DNA of 64,000 bases from UBA9926 sp038131595 (lineage in GTDB: Bacteria; Pseudomonadota; Gammaproteobacteria; Pseudomonadales; Azotimanducaceae), in the NCBI GenBank assembly GCA_038131595.1, contig JAYPPR010000008.1:434001-498000 (forward strand), written 5' to 3'. A program made the position numbers and the translations under genes. The notes under the pieces are model-generated. The model saw only the letters and a list, made by a program, of their open reading frames with translations. It was not told the origin of the DNA and made no database searches. Position 1 is the first letter of the stretch. Every line of letters begins with the position of its first letter. Positions 54,506 to 62,558 of the stretch are shown piece by piece.

Positions 54506-56203
54506 TCAAAAAAGGCTATAGCGTTGAGCCATGGGCAGCACTGCCATCGGTTCACACGTCAATATTTCGCCATTTGCCCTCACCTCATAGGTTTCGGGAT
54601 CGACTTCAATCTCAGGCAACCAATCATTGTGAACCATGTCGGCTTTTGTCACCGTGCGGCAGTCCCTAACAGCGCTCAGCTGTTTAGCGAGCCGAAGCTC
54701 GTCAAGCGCTCCATGCTCGAGAGAGGTAGCAGAAACAAATAGTAAGGAATTCATGCCCACTGCTCCGCCATAAGCGCCAAACATGGGCCGGAAATGGACG
54801 GGCTGCGGCGTTGGAATGGACGCATTGGGGTCGCCCATCGGTGCAGCGGCGATGGCTCCACCTTTGATAATCATAGCGGGCTTAATGCCAAAAAATTCGG
54901 GCTTCCAAAGCACCAAATCAGCCAGCTTTCCAGGAGCGATCGAGCCCACTTCGTGACTGATGCCATGGGTAATCGCTGGGTTGATGGTGTACTTCGCGAT
55001 GTATCGCTTGACCCGTGCGTTATCGTGATCGACCCCAGCTTCGAGCACTCCACGTTGCACCTTCATTTTGTGCGCGGTCTGCCACGTCCTGATGATGACT
55101 TCACCGACTCGACCCATGGCCTGGGAGTCCGAGGCAATCATCGAAAATGCGCCTAGATCGTGAAGGATATCCTCTGCTGCGATGGTTTCTTTGCGAATTC
55201 GCGAGTCTGCAAACGCAACATCCTCAGGGATATTTGGGTCCAGATGATGACAAACCATGAGCATATCGAGATGCTCATCCACGGTATTCACCGTATAGGG
55301 CCGAGTAGGATTCGTCGAAGACGGCAATACATTAGCGTAGGCGCAAGCCTTGATGATATCGGGCGCGTGACCGCCGCCCGCACCCTCGGTGTGATAGGTA
55401 TGAATCGCGCGACCAGCAAAAGCCGCAAGCGTGTCTTCGACAAATCCTGATTCATTCAAGGTGTCAGTATGGATAGCAACCTGGATGTCGAACTGCTCAG
55501 CGACATTCAAACAGTTATTAATCGAAGCAGGCGTGGTTCCCCAATCCTCATGCAATTTGAGTCCCATCGCGCCGGCCCTCACTTGCTCTTCAAGAGCGAT
55601 TGGCAAACTGGCGTTACCTTTACCCAAGAGGCCGATATTCATCGGGAAAGCGTCGGTTGACGCCATCATTTGCGACAGATGCCAGGCGCCAGGCGTGCAA
55701 GTCGTCGCATTGGTACCCGTCGCCGGCCCAGTCCCTCCACCCAGCATGGTGGTTACGCCACTCATGAGTGCCTCTTCGATTTGCTGAGGACAGATGAAGT
55801 GAATATGCGCATCAATACCGCCTGCAGTGAGAATACAGTTCTCACCAGCGATGACCTCTGTGCCGGGTCCAATCACAATATCAACGCCAGACTGCGTATC
55901 AGGATTACCCGCTTTACCGATGGCGTGAATCCGCCCATCCTTCAATCCAACGTCTGCTTTGATAATTCCCCAGTGGTCAATAATGACTGCATTGGTAATC
56001 ACCGTATCCACGGAAAATTCGCGTGAGGCCTGGCTCTGCCCCATCCCATCACGGATGACCTTTCCCCCACCAAATTTCACCTCATCACCGTAGTGGGTTC
56101 GATCCGCTTCGATCTCGATCCAAAGTTCTGTATCTGCGAGTCGAAGGCGATCCCCGGTCGTGGGACCATACATATCTGAATAGGCTTGTCTTGAGATCTT
56201 CAT
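54506..56203 (-). CDS. ureC: Urease alpha subunit (catalytic)
   Basis: A 565-residue amidohydrolase, normal length for UreC. Nickel ligands and active-site features are visible: GGIDAHIHFICPQQ near residue 130, the carbamylated Lys region GAMGLKLHEDWGTT near 215, VAIHTDTLNESGFVEDT near 245, the flap MVCHHLDPNIPEDVAFA near 315, and MIASDSQAMGRVGEV near 355. It hydrolyses urea to ammonia and carbamate. It starts directly after the ureB stop. Confidence 0.97.
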   Translation of the reverse strand: MKISRQAYSDMYGPTTGDRLRLADTELWIEIEADRTHYGDEVKFGGGKVIRDGMGQSQASREFSVDTVITNAVIIDHWGIIKADVGLKDGRIHAIGKAGNPDTQSGVDIVIGPGTEVIAGENCILTAGGIDAHIHFICPQQIEEALMSGVTTMLGGGTGPATGTNATTCTPGAWHLSQMMASTDAFPMNIGLLGKGNASLPIALEEQVRAGAMGLKLHEDWGTTPASINNCLNVAEQFDIQVAIHTDTLNESGFVEDTLAAFAGRAIHTYHTEGAGGGHAPDIIKACAYANVLPSSTNPTRPYTVNTVDEHLDMLMVCHHLDPNIPEDVAFADSRIRKETIAAEDILHDLGAFSMIASDSQAMGRVGEVIIRTWQTAHKMKVQRGVLEAGVDHDNARVKRYIAKYTINPAITHGISHEVGSIAPGKLADLVLWKPEFFGIKPAMIIKGGAIAAAPMGDPNASIPTPQPVHFRPMFGAYGGAVGMNSLLFVSATSLEHGALDELRLAKQLSAVRDCRTVTKADMVHNDWLPEIEVDPETYEVRANGEILTCEPMAVLPMAQRYSLF

Positions 56204-56521
56204 TTAATCTGCACCCTTAAGTTCGCCCATGACATCCCCTCGAAAACCGTAGACCTTGCGATCCCCAGAAAAGGGAATAAGCGTGATATCTCGTGATTGA
56301 CCTGGTTCAAAGCGAATCGCTGTGCCTGCGGGAATATCAAGGCGACACCCCATGGCCAGATCTCGGTCAAACGATAACGCCGGATTTGCCTCAGCGAAGT
56401 GGTAATGCGAGCCCACTTGAATCGGTCGATCGCCAGTATTGGCGACGTTAAGCGCCACCCGATCGCGCCCCTCATTGAGCTCAATATCTTCATCACGGAG
56501 CTGTCTTTCTCCTGGAATCAT
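56204..56521 (-). CDS. ureB: Urease beta subunit
   Basis: A 105-residue structural subunit. MIPGERQLRDEDIELNEGRD at the start, VGSHYHFAEANPALSFDRD near residue 36, and the end VYGFRGDVMG are typical. It packs with UreA and UreC in the trimer of the urease core. It is separated from ureA by 12 bp. Confidence 0.95.
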   Translation of the reverse strand: MIPGERQLRDEDIELNEGRDRVALNVANTGDRPIQVGSHYHFAEANPALSFDRDLAMGCRLDIPAGTAIRFEPGQSRDITLIPFSGDRKVYGFRGDVMGELKGAD

Positions 56522-56533
56522 CTCTTCAGCCTC

Positions 56534-56839
56534 TTAATTGATTGGATCGTGAACAGTGACCAACTTTGTTCCATCGGGAAACGTTGCTTCGACTTGCACG
56601 TCGTGGATCATCTCTGCCACGCCCTCCATGACCTGGTCACGGGTCAAAAGCGCTCGTCCACTCGACATCAATTCGGCCACCGTCTGCCCTTCTCTTGCCC
56701 CCTCAAGAATTGCCGCAGAGATGTAAGCAATCGCCTCCGGGTGATTGAGTTTTAGACCCTTGGCTAGTCGTCGTTCTGCCAGCAGGCCGGCAGTGAAAAT
56801 CAGCAATTTATCTTTATCTCTGGGAGTGAGATCCATCAC
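56534..56839 (-). CDS. ureA: Urease gamma subunit
   Basis: A 101-residue subunit. MDLTPRDKDKLLIFTAGLLA at the start, GLKLNHPEAIAYISAAILEGAR-type sequence near residue 24 and FPDGTKLVTVHDPIN at the end match UreA. It is a small structural part of urease. The three structural genes A, B, C lie in the usual order after ureD. Confidence 0.96.
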   Translation of the reverse strand: MMDLTPRDKDKLLIFTAGLLAERRLAKGLKLNHPEAIAYISAAILEGAREGQTVAELMSSGRALLTRDQVMEGVAEMIHDVQVEATFPDGTKLVTVHDPIN

Positions 56840-56851
56840 CTGCTCCTTCCA

Positions 56852-57754
56852 TCAAGTTGACCAAATTCGTGCATCATCCGCGCTCAGCCCGAGTTGACTC
56901 AGAACCGAATGACGCACCGCGTTTAAACCCGCCCGACAACCCTCGGTTGAATGACCGAGATATCTCGCAATCAACAGTTCACCTTTTTGGGTTAGCTCCA
57001 GCTGCGCCAACTGCCCTTCCGTTGAGGGTAGAGAAGATTCGGATAACTGATGTCTTAACCGCGCTAGGTGATCGTCGAAACTAGGATCGATCGGGCAGTT
57101 CGAGATAAATAGCGTGCCTGCTACCGTGGCGCTGGCGAGCCCCCACTTCGCATCTGCGAATCTCTGATCCTGGCTGTCGATCATCAGGTTTTCTCGGTGC
57201 AGCAAATGCGCATCTCGGTAAATGTGCCAATGGGCCTGACAGGTTCCTTGAGAGAATTGCTCACCCGACGCTGTTCGACCGAGCGCAAGGATCTCCCACC
57301 CTACAAACCGGCCATCCGCTTCAAGGTGCACATCGGTCGTCATCCTTGGAGAGGCTCCCCGAAACACAATCGTCTCAAGGGGTAACCATTCGAGAACGGC
57401 GCCTTGTTTACTGGTCAACTGACACCCCTGGATTTGCTGCAGATCACCGTTATCTACACGGTAGAACTTCGTTGCCGACGGCGTGGTAACAAGCGCTCGG
57501 CTTCCCTCTCTCGCCGACACCTTGATCTCGATCGAATCGCCACCAACCACGCCGCCAGGCGGATGGAGAATATACAAGTGCACACTGCCATTGGCCTGTT
57601 TAAAAGGGCGTTGGACCTGCAGCGGCCCCCTTCGCTCATTAAGCAATAGCGCGCTTCTACCCCTCACTCGCCCAACGTCGAGGCAAATAGAGGCGGGCCA
57701 ACTCGAATAATCGGTAGCCGTGGCACTGGGTGTCGAAGCAAACACATTCATCAT
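56852..57754 (-). CDS. ureD: Urease accessory protein
   Basis: A 300-residue UreD/UreH protein. VRGRSALLLNERRGPLQVQR near residue 28, LHPPGGVVGGDSIEIKVSA near 58 and FYRVDNGDLQQIQGC near 98 match the family. It is the scaffold on which UreF and UreG bind during nickel insertion. It is the first gene of the operon ureDABCEFG. The upstream region is non-coding and T-rich in the reverse sense; the promoter must be there. Confidence 0.92.
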   Translation of the reverse strand: MMNVFASTPSATATDYSSWPASICLDVGRVRGRSALLLNERRGPLQVQRPFKQANGSVHLYILHPPGGVVGGDSIEIKVSAREGSRALVTTPSATKFYRVDNGDLQQIQGCQLTSKQGAVLEWLPLETIVFRGASPRMTTDVHLEADGRFVGWEILALGRTASGEQFSQGTCQAHWHIYRDAHLLHRENLMIDSQDQRFADAKWGLASATVAGTLFISNCPIDPSFDDHLARLRHQLSESSLPSTEGQLAQLELTQKGELLIARYLGHSTEGCRAGLNAVRHSVLSQLGLSADDARIWST

Positions 57755-58585
57755 GCAAAATTATACGAGGCTATTTTGTATTCCTATCTTTAGCACGACT
57801 TTGGCACTCGGGCCTCACTCGTTACGAAGATCGCCAGCGCGGCAACCGTAAAACCGAATGGACGGATTGCTTCCTCTTCGCTCCCATCCTGCATGCTGCC
57901 TTCTTGGGAGGTTTTTTCTTACCTGCTTTTTTCCTGCGAGCTTTTTTTGCCCACCTTTTATTGTAAGCTTTTTACTTGTGAGCTTTTTACTTGCGAGCTT
58001 TCTTCGTTGACGCGCTTATTTTCCTCGCTTCGGTCCCTCTATCTAAGAATTATGTTGGATGGGCGCTATGGTTGTGCAGTCATGGTTTGCACCGGTTCGT
58101 TGCTACGCCTTCTCACCGTTTTATTGGTCCTTTATCGCCGTTCTCTTACCGCTCTTTACCGCTTTCTCACCGCTCTCTCACAGTTACGTGCATTTTTTGT
58201 GCCGCATCGATAACGACAAAATGGAAACGCCAATCGCTCAATAGATGTGTCATGAAGAGTGCAGGCATACGACATGAGTCAAGTCCCGCCTGTTACCCGG
58301 CGGAGTGCTGCCCAACTGGAGACCCTTAATGAACAACGAGCAAACTGCCGTCACTCCTTTATTACCTTTATGTCTTATCGCACGCAGACTTTGATCCTCG
58401 TTACCCTACATCTCGGGTTTAGTGCCCAGAGCCGATTTGACTATTGGTCCTCCATTCGAGCGCCTCATCACTCAATCTCAATACCTGCGATTTACATTCA
58501 AGCGGTTGAGAAGACCGCTTCTTTCACGCTTCCGTTCAAGTTAGCGATTCGATCAGATATGCTGCACAGAAAACCGAACATCCCA
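57755..58585. other. Long gene-free stretch between divergent ureD and allA
   Basis: These 831 bases contain no convincing gene. Bases 57910-58005 repeat GAGCTTTTT words with variable spacers, and 58105-58190 repeat CTCACCGCT/CTTACCGCT words. A frame open from 58259 into allA gives about 100 residues without family resemblance. The region separates the divergent urease and ureidoglycolate lyase genes and should carry the promoters of both. No NtrC-type or sigma-54 site could be assigned with confidence. Confidence 0.5.
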
Positions 58586-59110
58586 ATGCCTCTCTCGATT
58601 CAAGCAAAACCGATTCATCGCGACGATTTCGCGCCCTTTGGCGACCTGGTCACCCCTGAATCCGCGCACGAACAGCTGTCAATCAATCAAGGCAGAACAA
58701 CGCGTTTCGATGATCTAGCCAAACTTTCCCTCTCGAAAGACACCATTCCTGTCAGCGAACAGCCGTTAGACGCCTCGCTTACGCCATGCGTTAGCATCTT
58801 TCGGAGTGACTTAACGACGCTCCCCTTTGTGATCGAAAGCCTCGAGCGCCACCCCTTGTCGAGTCAACTCTTTTTTCCGCTCTCTGATCGCCCATACTTG
58901 GTCATCGTTGCGCCCGCTGGTCCACTCAAGGAAGCCAATATCCAAGCATTTATAGCAACTGGTGTTGGCGTCAATTTTCACCCCGGTACTTGGCATCACT
59001 TTAATTTAGCCCTTACCGCTCCGTCTGACTTCCTGGTCATCGACGCCCATTCGAGCGAGCCCAACTGCGACGAGCAATCCCTCAATCAGCCCATCGAGGT
59101 CCGCCTGTGA
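58586..59110 (+). CDS. allA: Ureidoglycolate lyase
   Basis: A 174-residue cupin-like protein matching AllA. MPLSIQAKPIHRDDFAPFGD starts it; HPLSSQLFFPLSDRPYLVIV near residue 90 and GVNFHPGTWHHFNLAL near 130 are the family signatures. The ATG at 58586 gives the normal length; the ORF could begin earlier, but without homology. It splits ureidoglycolate into glyoxylate and urea. Its TGA overlaps the GTG start of the next gene, so both are coupled. Confidence 0.88.
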   Translation: MPLSIQAKPIHRDDFAPFGDLVTPESAHEQLSINQGRTTRFDDLAKLSLSKDTIPVSEQPLDASLTPCVSIFRSDLTTLPFVIESLERHPLSSQLFFPLSDRPYLVIVAPAGPLKEANIQAFIATGVGVNFHPGTWHHFNLALTAPSDFLVIDAHSSEPNCDEQSLNQPIEVRL

Positions 59111-60168
59111 GACTCGACACCTTTTTGATCTCCTACAGCGATTCAAGCTTTACCAATCCCCATGAAGTGGCCTTACCCCAACAACCAGAAAATCGAGCTG
59201 GGCAGTTTACGCACATGGGCGCCCAGTACTGGGGCTTCGAGACCAAACGCCACGACGCATGGACCCTTCATCCAGACAGCGAAACGCTTACTTTTTCGCC
59301 GACCGCGCAGCATGAGCTGGTGCTTGGTCTCAAACAGCCTGCCATCGTGGACCAAATCGATATCAGCACACACTGGTTCACTGGCAATCAGGTTCCGGCC
59401 GTTTCTATTGAGTTGATTAGAGGAGATCAAGCGGTAACCGTAGTCGATCGCCATCGACTTGAGCCTGATGCTGAGGTCACGCTTCGTTGTAAACCAACAG
59501 AAGCAGACAAATGTCGGGTGCTTTGCCATCAGGAAGGCGGGATCTCGCGCATTTCACTCTTTGGTGAAGCGCTTCAAGACCGCTCGCAGCCGATCAATCT
59601 TCTCGAATCTGCAGCTATCTGCTCAGTCTCCAATGCCCACTACGGGCATCCGGCTGATGCCATTGTCGGCGTCCGGGAAGTCGATCACATGAAAGGATGG
59701 GAGTCTGCTCGCGGCAGTTTTGGAGAACATGCCGTCTTTCACTTTGACCAACCGGTGACTCCGAGCACGCTCGTTGTCGATACCTACCTGCATCGACTCA
59801 ACCCTCCGCTGTGTTGTCAGTTATTCGCACTTCCGTTGGAGCAAACAGCCCACACATCGCTCTCAGAACCCATACTTCCTAAATGGGAGGTATCGGTCAG
59901 CCAAGCGTATGGATTTGAGCCGGTGGAGGATCTCTCCGCGTTCATGTCGAACGAACTCGCCAAGTCACGTGCTGACCAGCGCGATATTCAGCTAAGGATA
60001 GGAAGGAACACCTCCCCTTGGACGCCAATCACTGGGCTCATCGGTCTGAGCCCCGATACCTATCACGAAGAGGCCACCGCTACCGGGTTTACGACTAAGG
60101 CGCTCTTATTTGTTTTCTTTCCCAACGGGGGCATCCATGGGCTAAAGGTTTATGGGGATCGCACCTGA
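59107..60168 (+). CDS. alc: Allantoicase
   Basis: A 353-residue protein with two repeated jelly-roll domains typical of allantoicase. The first has MGAQYWGFETKRHDAWTLHP and VDQIDISTHWFTGNQVPAVS; the second has DHMKGWESARGSF and TLVVDTYLHRLNPPLCCQ. These align with the classical GWETRRHR and DTxHFKGN motifs but are diverged. The enzyme hydrolyses allantoate to ureidoglycolate and urea. Start is GTG, overlapping allA by four bases. The end overlaps the convergent deaminase gene by 19 bp. Confidence 0.83.
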   Translation: MRLDTFLISYSDSSFTNPHEVALPQQPENRAGQFTHMGAQYWGFETKRHDAWTLHPDSETLTFSPTAQHELVLGLKQPAIVDQIDISTHWFTGNQVPAVSIELIRGDQAVTVVDRHRLEPDAEVTLRCKPTEADKCRVLCHQEGGISRISLFGEALQDRSQPINLLESAAICSVSNAHYGHPADAIVGVREVDHMKGWESARGSFGEHAVFHFDQPVTPSTLVVDTYLHRLNPPLCCQLFALPLEQTAHTSLSEPILPKWEVSVSQAYGFEPVEDLSAFMSNELAKSRADQRDIQLRIGRNTSPWTPITGLIGLSPDTYHEEATATGFTTKALLFVFFPNGGIHGLKVYGDRT

Positions 60169-61157
60169 TTGATCCACGCTTGTTTTTCATCTTCAGGCAA
60201 AAAACTAGCCTCGAACCCGTTACAGACCAGCTGCCGCAATTGATCAAGCGATGGATCAAAGGCTTGGATCATTTGCTCCACATTCTCTATCAGATACCCG
60301 CCAAAGTAGGCTGGATCATCGGAATTAATCGTGACGCAAAGCCCTTCATCCAACAGTTGAAACAGCGGATGTTCAATTAACTGATCGAAGACTCGTAGTT
60401 TCAGATTGGATAGCGGACACATGGTTAACGGAACGCGGGACTCCGCCAATTGCGCTTTCAACGCTGAATCTCTGACGCATTGCACGCCATGATCAATGCG
60501 GCTGACACCCAATTCATTCAACGCTTCGGAAATATAGTCGGGGCCGCCCTCTTCACCCGCGTGGGCAATCCGACGCAAGCCAAGCTTAGCGGCTGCTTCG
60601 AACGCGCGCTTAAATTTCCCGGGGGGGTGTCCGACTTCTGCGCTATCCAGGCCGACTGCCTCGATATGTTCAAGGTAAGGCTCTGCTAACTTTAATGTCT
60701 CAAGCGCCGATGCTTCTGACTGGTCTCTCAAAAAACACATCAACAAGCGCGTGCTTTGTTGCCACTCGGTTTCGGCTTTCTTGATCGCCGCCAAAAACCC
60801 TGGCATGAAGACATCGAAACCAATGCCCCTAGATAGATGAGTCTGCGGGTCAAACATGATTTCCGCGTGGACGATATGTTCACGCCGACACTGTTCCAAA
60901 TAAGCCAGCATCAACTCGTAAAAGTCATGCTCGTCGCGTAAAACGCCAGCACCCAAATAGTATAGGTCCAGAAAGCTCTGCAAGTCCTCGAAGTGATAGG
61001 CTGCTTCCACTTCGGCCAATGTCTGATAAGGCAATTGGACGCTGTGCTTGTCGGCAAGCGCGAGCAGCATTGACGGCTCGAGTGTGCCCTCTATATGTAA
61101 GTGCAGCTCAGCCTTTGGCCACTGCTTAATCAAAGACAATCGGTCTTCTGTCGTCAT
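60150..61157 (-). CDS. Adenine/adenosine deaminase
   Basis: A 335-residue zinc amidohydrolase. KAELHLHIEGTLEPSMLLAL provides the HxH zinc ligands, IAHAGEEGGPDYI a further His and the catalytic Glu, SRIDHGVQC the active-site His, and VTINSDDPAYFGGY the zinc-binding Asp. FLDLYYLGAGVL, FDPQTHLSRG and DDPAYFGGY are more like the adenine deaminase (Aah1-type) subgroup than adenosine deaminase. The preferred start at 61157 has AAGGAA upstream. It would convert adenine to hypoxanthine, feeding the purine pathway. Confidence 0.9.
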   Translation of the reverse strand: MTTEDRLSLIKQWPKAELHLHIEGTLEPSMLLALADKHSVQLPYQTLAEVEAAYHFEDLQSFLDLYYLGAGVLRDEHDFYELMLAYLEQCRREHIVHAEIMFDPQTHLSRGIGFDVFMPGFLAAIKKAETEWQQSTRLLMCFLRDQSEASALETLKLAEPYLEHIEAVGLDSAEVGHPPGKFKRAFEAAAKLGLRRIAHAGEEGGPDYISEALNELGVSRIDHGVQCVRDSALKAQLAESRVPLTMCPLSNLKLRVFDQLIEHPLFQLLDEGLCVTINSDDPAYFGGYLIENVEQMIQAFDPSLDQLRQLVCNGFEASFLPEDEKQAWINQVRSP

Positions 61158-61343
61158 CGTGCATTCCTTATATTCAGTTGCCGCACGGGGCAAACGCTCG
61201 GAGCGAGGCAAACCCAACTTGTTTTGCACAAGGTTAGCTAACCCTTTGCTTCGACGGAATACAGGCGATGGGCACGCTACACCACTTCGCTTGATCGAGC
61301 CACAACAGCGCCGTATATCTGAACTGCTCGTTACGGGCGTTGC

Positions 61344-62480
61344 CTACTGCGCTTTTTCAACTAATTCTTTTGTAGCCTCAGCGCTTACTCGCGGTGGCTG
61401 GTGTTGATATTCGTCCCAGCCAGCGATCAACGCGTCAACCACTTTTGATGCCACGGTATAGGCAGACTCTACTGCGACCCCTAGTCCCGAATAACCCTCG
61501 TTTTCAGCGAGTAAATTCTCTGCCGCTGTCACACCGGGCGGTTGCATCGTATAGTTGCTCGCCGTTCGCAGCACTAGCAATCGATCGACGTCTACCTTGC
61601 CAATCCGCGCGAGCCAAGATAGCGACAAGTAGGTGCCTGTATCTTCCATACCTGACGAAACGAATTCACCTTTGCCATCGGTCCAATAGTCCACCCACTG
61701 ATTGGCCCAGTCATTCAGGATGGCGCCATGCCAAAAGGTGAGCGCCGCCAACTGATCTCCCTTTAGAACAAAGGGCGGCTTTTGCGCCATCGGATGCTCG
61801 GTATAAAGCGCTCGATGTTTGGCTGCCCCCGGATCATCGATTAGCTTCATGTCTTTGGTCAGCTCATAGGCCCAGTTGACGAGCTCTGGGTCTAATGCGT
61901 ACATCTCACCCGTAGGCGAGGGACGATTCGGATCAAAGGGTCCTTTGGTGTAGCGGGCAAAATACCCAAAGGGCCAATCTTCAGGAATCTCTCGGGCATC
62001 GATCTCGTGAGATAAATCCCCGTCAATCAGGTACTCGGCCCAAGCCGCAGATCCAATGGATGCGTCCGCTGGATCAAAACCAGCGATCCCGGTCACCACC
62101 CAATAGGCATTGGTTAAATCAAAACGAGGATCCATGCCAAGCGCCATAATCGCAGCCGTAGATCTTGCCGTGCCTATCCCAGTGACCATTACCATCAATC
62201 CAGTATCAGGATCAAAATGTAAGTCGCGATAACCCAAAAATGGATAGACCTTGGACAACTGCCGGCGTTCTTTCCAGAGTTGGAATTCACCGGCTCGATC
62301 ACCCTCATCAGCCCCGATTTCAAACATAGTCACCACAACCACCTTCACTTGGACTGGCTCGATCTGCTCATCCATCGAGTGTGTTGGGTCGCTTGCACTG
62401 GGCATTGCTATCGCCAGCGCCAAATAGAGCCCCAAAAAGGCTCTAGTGAATGCAGATACTCCTGCTAATTTCTCGGACAT
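61344..62480 (-). CDS. NUP-family purine nucleoside permease-like protein
   Basis: A 378-residue protein of the purine nucleoside permease (NUP) family. It has an N-terminal signal or anchor (FTRAFLGLYLALAIAMPSA) and then a nucleoside-phosphorylase-like fold: VVVVTMFEIGADEGDRAGE near residue 43, GLMVMVTGIGTARSTAAI near 95, and SSGMEDTGTYLSLSWL and VLRTASNYTMQPPG near 300. With a single N-terminal hydrophobic segment it is not an obvious channel; a secreted, periplasmic nucleoside-binding or nucleosidase function is plausible. It lies 186 bp upstream of the deaminase. Confidence 0.83.
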   Translation of the reverse strand: MSEKLAGVSAFTRAFLGLYLALAIAMPSASDPTHSMDEQIEPVQVKVVVVTMFEIGADEGDRAGEFQLWKERRQLSKVYPFLGYRDLHFDPDTGLMVMVTGIGTARSTAAIMALGMDPRFDLTNAYWVVTGIAGFDPADASIGSAAWAEYLIDGDLSHEIDAREIPEDWPFGYFARYTKGPFDPNRPSPTGEMYALDPELVNWAYELTKDMKLIDDPGAAKHRALYTEHPMAQKPPFVLKGDQLAALTFWHGAILNDWANQWVDYWTDGKGEFVSSGMEDTGTYLSLSWLARIGKVDVDRLLVLRTASNYTMQPPGVTAAENLLAENEGYSGLGVAVESAYTVASKVVDALIAGWDEYQHQPPRVSAEATKELVEKAQ

Positions 62481-62514
62481 ATCGCCTTTCCCTTCCACTT
62501 CATTTTTCAAAGGA

Positions 62515-62543
62515 ACAAAAAAAGGGGCGCAAGGCCCCTTTTT
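62515..62543 (-). terminator. Rho-independent terminator after TonB receptor 2
   Basis: GGGGC and GCCCC pair over a GCAAG loop, flanked by six A and six T. On the minus strand it follows the receptor stop by about 16 bp and precedes the NUP gene. Confidence 0.88.
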
Positions 62544-62558
62544 TCATCGCTCTCCTGC

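Noticed and set aside
58259..58585. N-terminal extension of ureidoglycolate lyase
   Set aside because: The frame is open, but the 109 residues have no homology and would make the protein far longer than the family.
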